A stretch of DNA of 64,000 nt from Bacteroides sp. (lineage in GTDB: Bacteria; Bacteroidota; Bacteroidia; Bacteroidales; Muribaculaceae), in the NCBI GenBank assembly GCA_014801525.1, contig JAAVEB010000014.1, positions 89,143-153,142 of the forward strand. The letters are read 5' to 3'. Positions 27,579 to 36,648 of this stretch are shown here, piece after piece. The notes beneath the pieces are model-generated. The model did no database searches and was not told the origin of the DNA. It saw only the letters and a program-made list of their open reading frames with translations. Position 1 is the first letter of the stretch. Each line of letters starts with the position of its first letter. Both the position numbers and the translations under genes were made by a program.

Positions 27579-27642
27579 AGTGCAAAGATAATATATAATT
27601 ATTTCAAAATGGTTACACCGGAGTGCCAATTTTGATAAAAAA

Positions 27643-29136
27643 TTACACGCTTGTGAATTTTGCCGCTTCTTCGGTCCATTTCAGGAGGGTGAAGCGGAAT
27701 TCGAGACCCCCTTCGGGGCGATTTGAAACGGTTATGGCTCCTCCCATTACGTTGATCGTGTTCTTGACGATGGGGAGTCCGAGACCGGTGCCACCCACTT
27801 TTCTTGAGCGACCCTTGTCGATGCGATAGAAGCGCTCGAAGAGGTGGGTAAGGTGTTCTTCGCCTACGCCTGTGCCGTTGTCATAGAACGAGAATCGATA
27901 CTCGCGCTTGTTTTCGGAGATGAGTTTTACTCCGCATTCGGTTCCGTGGCTGTGGAAGTCGGCGTTACGCACGAGATTCATTATCATTGCGTAAAGGAGA
28001 TTGTAGTTTCCGACCACGAAACAATGGGGCGGCAGCTCGTAGACAAACCGAATATTGTTGTTGAGATTAAGCGTGCTCAGTTCCGATGCCGTGTTCTGAA
28101 CCAGTTCGCTGAAGTCGATTCGTTCTCTCATCACTCCGGCGCCGCCGTCTTCAAGGCGTGTCATTGACGAGAGGTCGTTTAGCATGGAGCAGAGGCGGTC
28201 CATGTGTTCGCGGGCTTTTCCGAGGAAGCGCTCGCGCGCGGCAGGATCCATCTCGGGGTGTTCGGCGAGAGTGTCAAGATAGCCCTTCACGACGCCAACC
28301 GGGGTTTTAAGCTCATGGTTGATGTTGTTGGTGAGCTGCTTGGTCATTCTCATTTTTTCCTCGTTGATTTTGATGGCGAGTCGGTGTTCCCGGTCGGAGC
28401 GTTCGTTGGCTTCGGCTTTGTCTTGATATAGCGCCACGATTTTGCGCGACACGTCGCCAAGCTCGTCTTTTGAGAATGTGACCGATTCGTCGATTTCCTC
28501 TCCGCTTGCCGCCTTGATGGCAAATGAGTGAAGCAATTGCACGTTTCGCGCCAGATAGCGGGTGAAGAAGAATATGAACAACGAAGCGACTATGCCGATC
28601 GCTATCACGATATACCACATTTTTTTGTCAACGGTGATTGACTTGACCAAAACGTCGGTATAAGGCATGGCGGTGTGGGAAAAGATTTTGCCGTCAGAGC
28701 TGCGGCGCACGTCGAAGAAGTAAAACGGATTGTCTTTAACTGACGTGCTGTGGCGCAACGCTGTTCCGTGACCGCTTTCCACCGCCTCGGCAAATTCGGG
28801 CACAATATCAGTGTCGATATTTAGCTGGATGGGAACGCCGCTGTTAAACAACAGGCTGTCTTCATCATTATATATTGATATGCGCACTCCGTGTAGCTCC
28901 GTTTCATCATAGTAGTCTTCGATAAAACGGATGAACGGCTCGAGATCTACGTCGTTCTCATAGGCGTCGATGATGCGGGCGTTGATAAGCTCGAGGTCGT
29001 TAGCCAACTGCTGGGTGCGAAAATCCTTTTCGCTCTTATAACTTGCATAGGCTTGAATGCCTATGATAGCCCAAAGAGCGGTTATGAGCGGAAGGAAAAG
29101 ACGCCACCAATAACTAAACTGTTTCTTTAAAACCAT
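27643..29136 (-). CDS. Sensor histidine kinase, RprX-like
   Basis: A 497-residue membrane histidine kinase. The first membrane helix is at about residues 12-30, a periplasmic sensor domain spans 31-172, and the second helix is at 173-192. A HAMP-like linker follows, then the H-box NNINHELKTPV with phospho-accepting His274. The C-terminal HATPase domain carries NLVRNADFHS (N-box) and the glycine boxes around DNGTGVGEE and GGTGLGLPIVK. Its start overlaps the response regulator gene by 23 bases. The pair resembles RprX-RprY of Bacteroides fragilis. The signal sensed is unknown. Confidence 0.88.
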   Translation of the reverse strand: MVLKKQFSYWWRLFLPLITALWAIIGIQAYASYKSEKDFRTQQLANDLELINARIIDAYENDVDLEPFIRFIEDYYDETELHGVRISIYNDEDSLLFNSGVPIQLNIDTDIVPEFAEAVESGHGTALRHSTSVKDNPFYFFDVRRSSDGKIFSHTAMPYTDVLVKSITVDKKMWYIVIAIGIVASLFIFFFTRYLARNVQLLHSFAIKAASGEEIDESVTFSKDELGDVSRKIVALYQDKAEANERSDREHRLAIKINEEKMRMTKQLTNNINHELKTPVGVVKGYLDTLAEHPEMDPAARERFLGKAREHMDRLCSMLNDLSSMTRLEDGGAGVMRERIDFSELVQNTASELSTLNLNNNIRFVYELPPHCFVVGNYNLLYAMIMNLVRNADFHSHGTECGVKLISENKREYRFSFYDNGTGVGEEHLTHLFERFYRIDKGRSRKVGGTGLGLPIVKNTINVMGGAITVSNRPEGGLEFRFTLLKWTEEAAKFTSV

Positions 29137-29824
29137 ATCCGAAGCCTAACCGAGTGATGATGTTGTTTCCGTAGGGCTCGATTTTCTTGCGAAGTCGGGT
29201 GATATTGGTGTCGATGGTGCGGTTGGAGACCACGACATCTTCGGGCCACACTTCGCGGATGATCTCTTCACGCGAGTATATGCGGTTGCGGTGAGTGAGG
29301 AAGAACATCAATATCTCGAATTCAGTTTTTGTCAGAGTCACCGGCTCTCCGTTGAGATAACATGTTTTCTCGTTGCGGTCCACGCGGAGGGTCTTGAAAA
29401 CGATATCCGGTTCCTGAATTCCTTTCGACAGATTGTAGGCATATTGCTGTGAAACGTGGCTGCGGCGCAACACTGCGCGCACACGAGCGAGCACTTCGCT
29501 TATCACGAAAGGCTTGGTGATATAGTCGTCGCCGCCGAGGTTGAGACCCATGACGGTGTCGTCTTCTCCGGTGAGCGCGGAGCAGAAAATTATAGGTGTG
29601 TTTTCGGTAGCCGCATTGTTTTTCAACTGCTTTGCAAAATCGAAGCCGCTCAGCTGATCCATCATTATGTCAAGAATGAATAGCGAATAGCTTGACAAGT
29701 CCATAGTGAGGGCTTCTTCAGCCGAAAGGGCGGTATCAACTTCATAGCCGTCAAGTTCAAGGTTGTATTTTAAGATTTCTCCCAATGCTTCCTCATCGTC
29801 TACGACCAATATTTTTATTCTCAT
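29114..29824 (-). CDS. OmpR-family response regulator, RprY-like
   Basis: A 236-residue two-component regulator. The receiver domain begins with KILVVDDEEALGE, places the phosphorylated Asp at residue 52 (LFILDIMMD) and has the conserved Lys in DDYITKPF. The C-terminal winged-helix DNA-binding domain contains LTKTEFEILMFFLTHRNRIYSREEI and ends with the RLRKKIEPYG recognition region. It is the first gene of the operon with the overlapping histidine kinase, resembling RprY of Bacteroides. Targets cannot be read from this window. Confidence 0.9.
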   Translation of the reverse strand: MRIKILVVDDEEALGEILKYNLELDGYEVDTALSAEEALTMDLSSYSLFILDIMMDQLSGFDFAKQLKNNAATENTPIIFCSALTGEDDTVMGLNLGGDDYITKPFVISEVLARVRAVLRRSHVSQQYAYNLSKGIQEPDIVFKTLRVDRNEKTCYLNGEPVTLTKTEFEILMFFLTHRNRIYSREEIIREVWPEDVVVSNRTIDTNITRLRKKIEPYGNNIITRLGFGYGFKETV

Positions 29825-29950
29825 TTAATCAGTTTTTTTAATTCGGGAGTAAAATTACTCAGAAAGGATGATACTTTGTGTTAACTAATGTTAAAATATA
29901 AACAGGGATTAAACCATTCGCCCCTACAGATGTTCTAAAGGTATAATTAC

Positions 29951-29959
29951 TATATTTGC
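29951..29959 (+). promoter_or_regulatory. -7 promoter box upstream of the small hairpin unit and era
   Basis: TATATTTGC matches the Bacteroidetes -7 element. Transcription would begin near 29966, 26 bases before the hairpin at 29992 and 141 bases before the era ATG. No convincing TTTG box was found at the normal distance. Confidence 0.55.
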
Positions 29960-29965
29960 ACTGTG

Positions 29966-30035
29966 TTTTTCATGGTATTAGATTTAAGGTTAATTACTAC
30001 GGGTGGGTCGGGAGACTCGCCCGTAGTAATTTTAT
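29966..30035 (+). ncRNA. Candidate small RNA or attenuated leader upstream of era
   Basis: Between the -7 box and a U-rich tail lies a segment of about 70 bases: an unpaired 5' part containing TCATGGTATTAGATTTAAGG, then a long hairpin. AATTACTACGGG (29992-30003) pairs perfectly with 30020-30031, with further pairing inside up to a GGGA loop, followed by TTAT. The unpaired sequence resembles a leader I recall recurring in Bacteroidales genomes ahead of hairpins, possibly the Bacteroidales-1 family. That identity is unverified. It could be a free small RNA or a terminator-attenuator controlling era. Confidence 0.5.
29992..30035 (+). terminator. Hairpin terminator or attenuator upstream of era
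   Basis: Twelve perfect base pairs (29992-30003 with 30020-30031), plus five more inside including one G-U pair, followed by a short U tract (TTTTAT including the stem end). It lies 72 bases before era. Confidence 0.6.
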
Positions 30036-30106
30036 AGGGTAGCAATATTTTTCCGAGTTATATTGTTATACATATATAATTATAATCGAAAACAAAATTC
30101 AAGTAT

Positions 30107-30997
30107 ATGAACGAAAATCATAAATCAGGGTTTGTCAACATCGTTGGCAATCCAAATGTGGGAAAGTCGACTTTGATGAACGACTTAGTGGGAGAACGCA
30201 TAAGTATCATAACTTCAAAGGCGCAGACCACGCGCCATCGCATCACCGGTATAGTGAACACCGACGATTATCAGATAGTGTTTTCCGACACCCCGGGAGT
30301 GCTTAAGCCTAACTATAAGATGCAGGAGGCTATGCGCGAATTTTCGGAGGGGGCTTTGACCGACGCCGACGTTCTTGTGTATGTGACCGACGTTGTCGAG
30401 GATCCTACCAAAAATGCCGATTTCTTGGAGAAGGTAGCCAAGGAGACGGTTCCGGTGCTTCTGGTAATCAACAAAGTTGACTTGCTGAAGGGCGATGAGG
30501 AGCTCAACCAGATCGTGGACCGCTGGCGCAAGCTTCTTCCTAACGCCGAGATTCTGCCCACTTCGGCTAAGCTCGGGTTCAATGTCAACGTGCTGATGAA
30601 CCGCATTATCGAGCTTCTGCCGGTGGCGCCCCCTTATTTCGGAAAAGACGCTTTGACCGACAAGCCGGCGCGATTCTTTGTCACTGAAATCATTCGCGAG
30701 AAATTGCTTCTCCACCTCGACAAGGAGGTGCCCTATTCGGTTGAAGTGGTGGTTGAGAAGTTTGACGAGAAGGATGACAGCATCCACATCATGACCGTCA
30801 TCTATGTTGAACGCGACTCTCAGAAGGGCATCATCATCGGCAAGGGCGGAAGCATGTTGAAGCGCATCGGAACTGAAGCGCGCAAGGATATCGAGAAGTT
30901 CTTTGACAAGCACGTTTATCTTGAACTTTTCGTTAAGGTTGAAAAAGACTGGCGCAACCGTGAGAACAAGTTGCGTTCATTCGGCTATATAGAATAG
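30107..30997 (+). CDS. era: GTPase Era
   Basis: A 296-residue Era GTPase, which binds 16S rRNA near its 3' end and assists small-subunit maturation. G1 is GNPNVGKST (residues 14-22), the G2 region is TTRHRITG, G3 is DTPG and G4 is NKVD. The C-terminal KH domain contains the RNA-binding GKGGSMLKRIGTEAR. It is transcribed alone on the plus strand, convergent with folA 15 bases away, and its leader contains a structured hairpin unit. Confidence 0.95.
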   Translation: MNENHKSGFVNIVGNPNVGKSTLMNDLVGERISIITSKAQTTRHRITGIVNTDDYQIVFSDTPGVLKPNYKMQEAMREFSEGALTDADVLVYVTDVVEDPTKNADFLEKVAKETVPVLLVINKVDLLKGDEELNQIVDRWRKLLPNAEILPTSAKLGFNVNVLMNRIIELLPVAPPYFGKDALTDKPARFFVTEIIREKLLLHLDKEVPYSVEVVVEKFDEKDDSIHIMTVIYVERDSQKGIIIGKGGSMLKRIGTEARKDIEKFFDKHVYLELFVKVEKDWRNRENKLRSFGYIE

Positions 30998-31012
30998 AGA
31001 AGGTGCTGTTGT

Positions 31013-31513
31013 TTATCGGCGTACAAGGTCGATGAACCTATACGTGACGCCTGAGCGTGGATCGGTCATCGGGGATGATTCCTCGGCGACGGTCCACGTT
31101 TCTTTTTCAAACGGCTCCAGGAACGTGTCGGCGTCGTCGACCTCGGCGTCAATGAGGGTCAGGTAGACTTTTCCGGCTTTTTCACGCGCAAGGCGGTATA
31201 TTTCGGCGCCGCCTATGATCATAGCCTCTTCGGCGTTTTCGGCGGCTATTTCGAGCGCTTGGTCAAGCGACTCGGCAATGTTGATGCCCTCGGCGGGATA
31301 GTCGGCGCGGCGTGTCACCACTATGTTTTGGCGCCCCGGGAGCGGTCCTGACGGCAGCGATTCAAATGTCTTGCGTCCCATTATCACGGGTTTTCCCATT
31401 GTCAGCGCCTTGAACCGCTTGAGGTCGGCGCTGATGTGATAAAGCAGGTCGCCTTTTCTTCCGATGGCTCCCGAGGGGGTCATCGCCACGATTATCGATA
31501 CTTCCATGCTCAT
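31013..31513 (-). CDS. folA: Dihydrofolate reductase
   Basis: A 166-residue dihydrofolate reductase that regenerates tetrahydrofolate after thymidylate synthesis. The N-terminus [22 protein letters not shown], the motif [13 protein letters not shown] and the glycine pair [12 protein letters not shown] are all in family order. The proton-donor Asp of many bacterial enzymes lies in the region KRFKAL after the [10 protein letters not shown] segment. Its ATG overlaps the thyA stop by four bases (ATGA), so the two are translationally coupled in a ferredoxin-like/thyA/folA operon. Confidence 0.95.
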   Translation of the reverse strand: MSMEVSIIVAMTPSGAIGRKGDLLYHISADLKRFKALTMGKPVIMGRKTFESLPSGPLPGRQNIVVTRRADYPAEGINIAESLDQALEIAAENAEEAMIIGGAEIYRLAREKAGKVYLTLIDAEVDDADTFLEPFEKETWTVAEESSPMTDPRSGVTYRFIDLVRR

Positions 31514-32304
31514 ACCGACACTTTGCCTTTGATGTGGGGGTGGGGGTCATAGTCCTCGAGCGTGAAATCCTCATATTTGAAATCGAAAATCGATTTTACG
31601 TCAGGATTGAGAACCATCCGCGGCAGGTGGCGCGGCTCGCGGGTGAGTTGCAGATCGACTTGCTCGATGTGGTCATTATAGATGTGGGCGTCGCCGAGGG
31701 TATGGATGAAGTCGCCGGCTTTCAGCCCGGTGACCTGCGCTACCATCATTAGCAGCAGGGCGTAGGAGGCGATGTTGAAGGGGACACCGAGGAATGTGTC
31801 GGCAGAGCGCTGATACAGTTGCAGGCTGAGTCGTCCGTCGGCGACATAGAACTGAAACAGCAGGTGGCAAGGAGGTAGATTCATGTTGCCGAGGTCGGCT
31901 ACGTTCCAGGCGCTCACGATGATGCGTCGCGAGTCGGGGTTTTCTTTTATCGTTTTTATGACTTCGGCTATCTGGTCGATGTGTCCGCCGTTGTAGTCGG
32001 GCCATGAACGCCACTGGTATCCGTAGATGTGTCCCACTGAGCCGTCGGGGTCAGCCCATTCGTTCCATATTCTCACTCCGTTTTCCTGGAGGTAGTGGAC
32101 GTTGGTGTCGCCTTTGAGGAACCACAGGAGCTCGTAGATGATTGATTTCAAATGGAGCTTTTTGGTGGTCAGCAACGGGAACCCATCTTCGAGGTTGAAT
32201 CGCATCTGATAGCCAAACACGCTTCGGGTGCCTGTGCCGGTGCGGTCGCTTTTTTGCACGCCGTTTTCTTTTACGTGGCGCAGCAGGTCAAGATATTGTT
32301 TCAT
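31510..32304 (-). CDS. thyA: Thymidylate synthase (ThyA type)
   Basis: A 264-residue folate-dependent thymidylate synthase, the exact length of the Escherichia coli enzyme, converting dUMP to dTMP while oxidising methylene-tetrahydrofolate to dihydrofolate. The catalytic nucleophile is Cys146 in [12 protein letters not shown], preceded by [12 protein letters not shown], and the dUMP-binding [21 protein letters not shown] follows. It overlaps folA by four bases downstream and the ferredoxin-like membrane gene by four bases upstream. Confidence 0.97.
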   Translation of the reverse strand: MKQYLDLLRHVKENGVQKSDRTGTGTRSVFGYQMRFNLEDGFPLLTTKKLHLKSIIYELLWFLKGDTNVHYLQENGVRIWNEWADPDGSVGHIYGYQWRSWPDYNGGHIDQIAEVIKTIKENPDSRRIIVSAWNVADLGNMNLPPCHLLFQFYVADGRLSLQLYQRSADTFLGVPFNIASYALLLMMVAQVTGLKAGDFIHTLGDAHIYNDHIEQVDLQLTREPRHLPRMVLNPDVKSIFDFKYEDFTLEDYDPHPHIKGKVSV

Positions 32305-33266
32305 TTTTCTTCGGGTTTATTCGTTTTATATGGCTCGCTTGCCGTCGCGCCTGCGGGCGAGGCGCATGATGCCGCCGTGTTTACACCCGGGGGAGTGACG
32401 CGCTGCATCATTGGTAGCGATAGCTGTTTGCGGTTTATTCGGTAAAATATGGCGTTGTCGGGGCATGAGGCGATGCAGTTGAAACACGTCACGCACCTTG
32501 ATCCGTCGACAACGTGGTCATTGAGGTTTATGCACGAAGCCTTGCACACGTGCTCGCACTTGCGGCAGTTGGTACACAGGTCGGTGTCGATGTCGATGTG
32601 CCACAGGGATTGGCGGCTGCACATTCCGAGCACTGTCCCTATGGGGCAAATCGAGTTGCAGTAAGTGCGTCCGTAGAACCATGCCGGGATGCTCACGGCA
32701 AGGAGAAGCATCCCCGACAGAGTGGTGTAGAACACTCCGGCGGTGATTATCCTCACATGGCGGTAGTCCCATAGCCCGGTCGATTCGCCCAGGGCGGAGA
32801 TGAGGTTGCAAGCTTCGCCCCAGCACGGTTTCAGCAGATTGACCACCGCTTGCCCGTAGATGCTGTAGGGGTCGACGAGCGCCGGCACCACCGAGATTTC
32901 TCCGATGAAGCAGGCAAGAATCACAATGAGCGATCCGTAGCGCCATCGGTTCAGTGGGGGCGAGTAGTGGTAGTCGCGCAAAGAGCCTTTGCGGCTTTTT
33001 CGCCCGAGCGCCCCGATGATGTCAAGCCATGTTCCGAGCGGGCATACCGAGGAGCAGTAGATTCTGCCAAACAGCCATGCGGCAAGCACCCAAAACGCTC
33101 CCATGGTCACTGACAGAGCCATCGCCATGGGGAATATCTGGATTTTGGTCGCCCACGCCATGTAGCGCGCCACTTCGGGTCCGTAGCAGACCCACAGCAG
33201 AGTGACTGCAAAGAACACAGCCGACGACACTGTGACACGGATAATTTTTAGACCGTTTCTTTTCAT
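32301..33266 (-). CDS. NapH/YccM-like membrane iron-sulfur protein
   Basis: A 321-residue membrane protein with about five hydrophobic helices. Two CxxxCP motifs ([14 protein letters not shown] and [14 protein letters not shown]) follow helices, as in NapH-type quinol-linked electron carriers. A ferredoxin region with two four-cysteine clusters follows, [15 protein letters not shown] and [15 protein letters not shown]. It probably passes electrons between the membrane quinone pool and an unknown partner. Its stop overlaps the thyA start by four bases. Why it sits with thyA and folA is unclear. Confidence 0.85.
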   Translation of the reverse strand: MKRNGLKIIRVTVSSAVFFAVTLLWVCYGPEVARYMAWATKIQIFPMAMALSVTMGAFWVLAAWLFGRIYCSSVCPLGTWLDIIGALGRKSRKGSLRDYHYSPPLNRWRYGSLIVILACFIGEISVVPALVDPYSIYGQAVVNLLKPCWGEACNLISALGESTGLWDYRHVRIITAGVFYTTLSGMLLLAVSIPAWFYGRTYCNSICPIGTVLGMCSRQSLWHIDIDTDLCTNCRKCEHVCKASCINLNDHVVDGSRCVTCFNCIASCPDNAIFYRINRKQLSLPMMQRVTPPGVNTAASCASPAGATASEPYKTNKPEEK

Positions 33267-33360
33267 CAGATTTTACCGAACATGACAAAGTTACGAAAAA
33301 ACTTCGCATCAATATAAAGAATTGTGGCATTATGATTGCATGGAGCTTTAGTAAAATTGC

Positions 33361-33368
33361 TAATTTTG
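33361..33368 (+). promoter_or_regulatory. -7 promoter box upstream of the ABC exporter
   Basis: TAATTTTG matches TAnnTTTG; an ATTG at 33335-33338 is the nearest upstream element, with a 22-base spacing. The implied leader is about 78 bases before the ATG at 33453. Confidence 0.42.
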
Positions 33369-33452
33369 TAGCCGGATTAAATTTCGCCATCATCAGCCTT
33401 TGCTACGGATTGCTGACTGTTGGCGTGTCGAAGAATATAAACCAACATTGTT

Positions 33453-35279
33453 ATGAAAGAATTTTTCAAGATTATCAAGCGCTTCGTCCCTCCTTATAAG
33501 AAGAATCTTGCGCTCAACATAATCTTCAACATACTTGCCGCTTTTCTGACGTTGTTTTCGTTTGCGGTGATTATCCCCATCCTTGAGATGCTTTTCGGAA
33601 TCCATGAAGGGCATTATGAATTTATGCCTATGGATGCGGGTTCGCTCAAGGAGGTCGCGATAAATAACTTCTACTATTACACCCAGGTGATGATTGCCGA
33701 CTGGGGTCCCTCGGGGGCGCTTGCCGGGCTTGCCGCATTGCTCGTGGTGATGACGGGATTGAAAACGGGGGTAACCTATCTGAGCTCCTATTTCATCATC
33801 CCCATGCGCTCGGGCATAGTGCGTGACATACGCAACTATATGTATGACAAGATTCTGAATCTTCCAATCTCGTTTTTCACCGAGGCGCGCAAAGGCGACG
33901 TGATGGCTCGAATGACAGGCGACGTCGCCGAGATAGAAAACTCCATCATGTCGTCGCTCGACATGTTTTTCAAAAATCCCATCATGATTATAGTGTGTCT
34001 TGTGATGATGGTGGTGATTTCATGGCAGCTCACCGTGTTTGTGCTCATTCTGCTGCCGCTTGCGGGAGTCGTGATGGGACGCATCGGAAAACGGTTGAAG
34101 CGCAAGTCGCTTGAGGGGCAGAATCAGTGGGGCGTACTCATGTCGAATATCGAAGAGACCCTTGGCGGACTCCGCATCATCAAGGCATTTAATGCCGAGG
34201 GCAAAGTGAGGGCGCGTTTCCGCCGTGAAAATCAGGTGTTCTATAACATCAGCAACCGCATAGCCCGCAGGCAGTCGCTCGCCCACCCGATGAGCGAGTT
34301 TCTCGGCACGTTGACGATAGCCATTGTCCTGTGGTTTGGAGGGACGCTCATTATCATGGGCACCTCTTCGATCACGGCGCCGTCGTTCATCTACTACATG
34401 GTCATTTTTTACAGCATCATAAATCCGGCGAAAGACTTGTCGAAGGCGGTCTACGCCATTCAGAAGGGACTCGCCTCGATGGAGCGTGTGGATAAAATCC
34501 TGAACACCGACAACCCCATAAAAGACCCGTCGGAACCGAAACATATAGCGAAACTGCGCGGCGATATCGAGTATCGCGACGTGACTTTCGCCTATGCCGA
34601 GAAGCCTGTCGTCGACAATGTTTCGCTGAAGATACCTGCCGGCTCGACGGTGGCTATCGTGGGGCAGAGCGGTTCGGGCAAATCGACACTTGCCGACCTG
34701 CTTCCGCGCTTTTACGACATTGACCGGGGGCAGATTCTCGTGGACGGAATCGACATCAGGGATTTGAAAGTGCATGAACTCAGGAGCTTCATGGGCAATG
34801 TGAACCAGGAGGCGATTCTGTTCAATGACACATTCTATAATAATATCACTTTCGGAGTCAACAACGCCACGCCCGAGCAGGTGGAAGAGGCGGCGAAGAT
34901 AGCCAATGCCCATGACTTCATCATGGAATCGGAACACGGGTATGAAACCTGCATCGGCGACCGTGGGTGCCGCTTGTCGGGCGGTCAGCGCCAGCGCCTG
35001 TCGATTGCGCGCGCCATCCTGAAGAATCCGCCCATATTGATTCTCGACGAAGCTACTTCGGCGCTTGACAGCCAGAACGAGAAGCTGGTGCAGACGGCTC
35101 TCGATCGCCTGATGAAGGACCGCACCACCATAGTCATCGCCCACCGCCTGTCGACAATCAAGAATGCCGACATGATATGCGTGATGAACGAGGGCAAGAT
35201 TGTGGAAGCCGGAAGTCACGACGAACTTATCGCCAAAAACGGCTACTATAAGCGACTCGTCGATATGCAGAAATTTTAA
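33453..35279 (+). CDS. MsbA-like ABC transporter, fused permease and ATPase
   Basis: A 608-residue half-transporter. The N-terminal permease domain has six hydrophobic segments over residues 1-330. The C-terminal ATPase has Walker A GQSGSGKST, the Q-loop in NQEAILFNDT, the signature LSGGQRQRLSIARAI, and Walker B ILILDEATSALD with its D-loop and the AHRLSTIKNADMI switch. This plan fits lipid A/lipopolysaccharide flippase (MsbA) or multidrug exporters; I favour the envelope-lipid role given the phylum but cannot prove it. rpiB follows 28 bases downstream and is probably cotranscribed. Confidence 0.88.
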   Translation: MKEFFKIIKRFVPPYKKNLALNIIFNILAAFLTLFSFAVIIPILEMLFGIHEGHYEFMPMDAGSLKEVAINNFYYYTQVMIADWGPSGALAGLAALLVVMTGLKTGVTYLSSYFIIPMRSGIVRDIRNYMYDKILNLPISFFTEARKGDVMARMTGDVAEIENSIMSSLDMFFKNPIMIIVCLVMMVVISWQLTVFVLILLPLAGVVMGRIGKRLKRKSLEGQNQWGVLMSNIEETLGGLRIIKAFNAEGKVRARFRRENQVFYNISNRIARRQSLAHPMSEFLGTLTIAIVLWFGGTLIIMGTSSITAPSFIYYMVIFYSIINPAKDLSKAVYAIQKGLASMERVDKILNTDNPIKDPSEPKHIAKLRGDIEYRDVTFAYAEKPVVDNVSLKIPAGSTVAIVGQSGSGKSTLADLLPRFYDIDRGQILVDGIDIRDLKVHELRSFMGNVNQEAILFNDTFYNNITFGVNNATPEQVEEAAKIANAHDFIMESEHGYETCIGDRGCRLSGGQRQRLSIARAILKNPPILILDEATSALDSQNEKLVQTALDRLMKDRTTIVIAHRLSTIKNADMICVMNEGKIVEAGSHDELIAKNGYYKRLVDMQKF

Positions 35280-35307
35280 TGAATCACCATACTAATACCT
35301 ATTTGAC

Positions 35308-35766
35308 ATGTCTATAGTTGAAAAAGGAAAGAAAATCGCCATTTGCAGCGATCATGCTGGATATGAGCTGAAAGGGATGATTGAGGGTTATCTACTGTCC
35401 CAGGATATAGAATGTGAAGACTTCGGCACCTATAGCGCCGACAGCTGCGACTATGCCGACTTCGCCCACCCCTGCGCCGAGGCGGTGGAGAGCGGAGCCG
35501 ACTACCCCGGCATCGCTATATGCGGCAGCGGAAACGGCATCGGCATGACGCTTAACAAGCATCAGGGCATCCGCGCGGCTCTGTGCTGGAATGTGGAGCT
35601 CGCGCGCCTTGCCCGCGCTCACAATGACGCTAACATTCTCGTGCTTCCGGCACGTTTTATAGAGCCGACTCTCGCGCTGGCGATTGTCGACGAGTTTCTC
35701 AACACTCCTTTTGAAGGCGGACGTCATGAGAACCGCATAAAGAAAATCCCCTGCCGGGGCAAGTAA
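35308..35766 (+). CDS. rpiB: Ribose-5-phosphate isomerase B
   Basis: A 152-residue RpiB/LacAB-family isomerase interconverting ribose 5-phosphate and ribulose 5-phosphate in the pentose phosphate pathway. CSDHAGYELK near the N-terminus and the catalytic Cys region AICGSGNGIGMTLNK are conserved, followed by GIRAALCWN. It is also relevant to the xylose genes at the right end, since xylulose 5-phosphate enters the same pathway. It is convergent with rubrerythrin and separated from it by a hairpin terminator. Confidence 0.94.
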   Translation: MSIVEKGKKIAICSDHAGYELKGMIEGYLLSQDIECEDFGTYSADSCDYADFAHPCAEAVESGADYPGIAICGSGNGIGMTLNKHQGIRAALCWNVELARLARAHNDANILVLPARFIEPTLALAIVDEFLNTPFEGGRHENRIKKIPCRGK

Positions 35767-35789
35767 AGACGGTTATAACGGAAAACAAC

Positions 35790-35820
35790 AATGGCTGCAA
35801 AGAATTTCTTTACAGCCATT
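35790..35820. terminator. Bidirectional terminator between rpiB and rubrerythrin
   Basis: AATGGCTG (35790-35797) pairs with CAGCCATT (35813-35820), and an inner AAAGA/TCTTT stem continues the hairpin. It is followed by ATTGTTTTATT on the plus strand. Confidence 0.75.
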
Positions 35821-35850
35821 ATTGTTTTATTATATTTCCAACCGGATTGA

Positions 35851-36432
35851 TTACTTGTCATCCATAGCCATGTAGTGCTGGTAGGGATGGTCACATCCGG
35901 GGCACTTTGTTGGGGGCTCTGTGCCGTAGTGTACGTAGCCGCATACAAGGCACTGCCAGTTGATAGGAGTGTCGCGCTTCCAAACGGTTCCGTCCTGAAC
36001 CTGCATCAAGTAGCGCTGGAAGCGGTCATGGTGATATTTTTCAACCTCTGCGATTGCGAGGAAGTGGCTTGCGATTTCGTCAAATCCTTCTTCGGTAGCG
36101 ACTTTGGCGGCTTCCTGATAGTATTCATATCCGTCGGTTGCTTCCTCCTTGATGGCGATGGCGAGGTTTGAAGCTGTGTCGCCGAGATATCCTGCGTCAA
36201 CGCCTCCGGTGCATGTAGCCTCCTCGTTAGGGAGGAATTTCAAGAACACCTTTGCGTGGCGAAGTTCATTGTCAGCTGTTTCACGGAAAATCACGCCGAT
36301 AGGGAAGTAAAGCTCTTTGTCAGCTATCTGCGCATAGAATGTATAACGTGCATAAGCCTGAGTTTCGGCTGCGAAAGAATTGACCAGATACTGTTCGGTC
36401 TTTGTACCTTTTACACTTTTTGTTGTACTCAT
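35851..36432 (-). CDS. Rubrerythrin
   Basis: A 193-residue non-haem iron peroxidase that reduces hydrogen peroxide in anaerobes. The N-terminal ferritin-like domain contains FAAETQAYARYTFYAQ and a second Glu-rich helix, FRETADNELRHAKVF. EVEKYHHDRF provides further di-iron ligands. The C-terminal rubredoxin domain has the four cysteines CLVCGYVHYG and CPGCDHPY. The gene is monocistronic, convergent with rpiB. Confidence 0.95.
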   Translation of the reverse strand: MSTTKSVKGTKTEQYLVNSFAAETQAYARYTFYAQIADKELYFPIGVIFRETADNELRHAKVFLKFLPNEEATCTGGVDAGYLGDTASNLAIAIKEEATDGYEYYQEAAKVATEEGFDEIASHFLAIAEVEKYHHDRFQRYLMQVQDGTVWKRDTPINWQCLVCGYVHYGTEPPTKCPGCDHPYQHYMAMDDK

Positions 36433-36620
36433 AACCTTTATATTTTTGAATTTTGATTTCTGGTATTAAAACATATCTGCCGGGAATAAAGTTTTGAGAA
36501 CGCCTCAAATTATTCCATGTTTTTCACCTCCCCGTGCTTGAAATGATGTTGTGCGGCGAGAAATTGATGTCGATGTTTTAAAGATTGGGGCGGTTGCTTG
36601 CAGGGGCGTTTTTTTTTCCG

Positions 36621-36629
36621 TAAGTTTGC
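36621..36629 (+). promoter_or_regulatory. -7 promoter box upstream of the TPR gene
   Basis: TAAGTTTGC matches the -7 element and CTTG at 36597-36600 lies 20 bases upstream as a weak -33 box. The transcript would start near 36636, only about 13 bases before the ATG at 36649. Confidence 0.55.
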
Positions 36630-36648
36630 AATTAATAAATTGTAACAA

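Larger units (their letters stand above)
27158..27642. other. 485-base intergenic region between fucosidase and histidine kinase genes
   Basis: No convincing gene. It holds a bidirectional hairpin terminator at 27358-27379 and a minus-strand promoter-like box at 27582-27590, which together could define a roughly 220-base transcript. The rest is AT-rich. A short plus-strand open frame at 27160-27408 spans the terminator and has no family features. Confidence 0.6.

Noticed and set aside
34020-35219. Long minus-strand open frame (399 codons) opposite the ABC exporter
   Set aside because: It lies entirely antisense to conserved ATPase motifs and its translation is rich in His and Arg with no recognisable domain; it mirrors the codon bias of the real gene.
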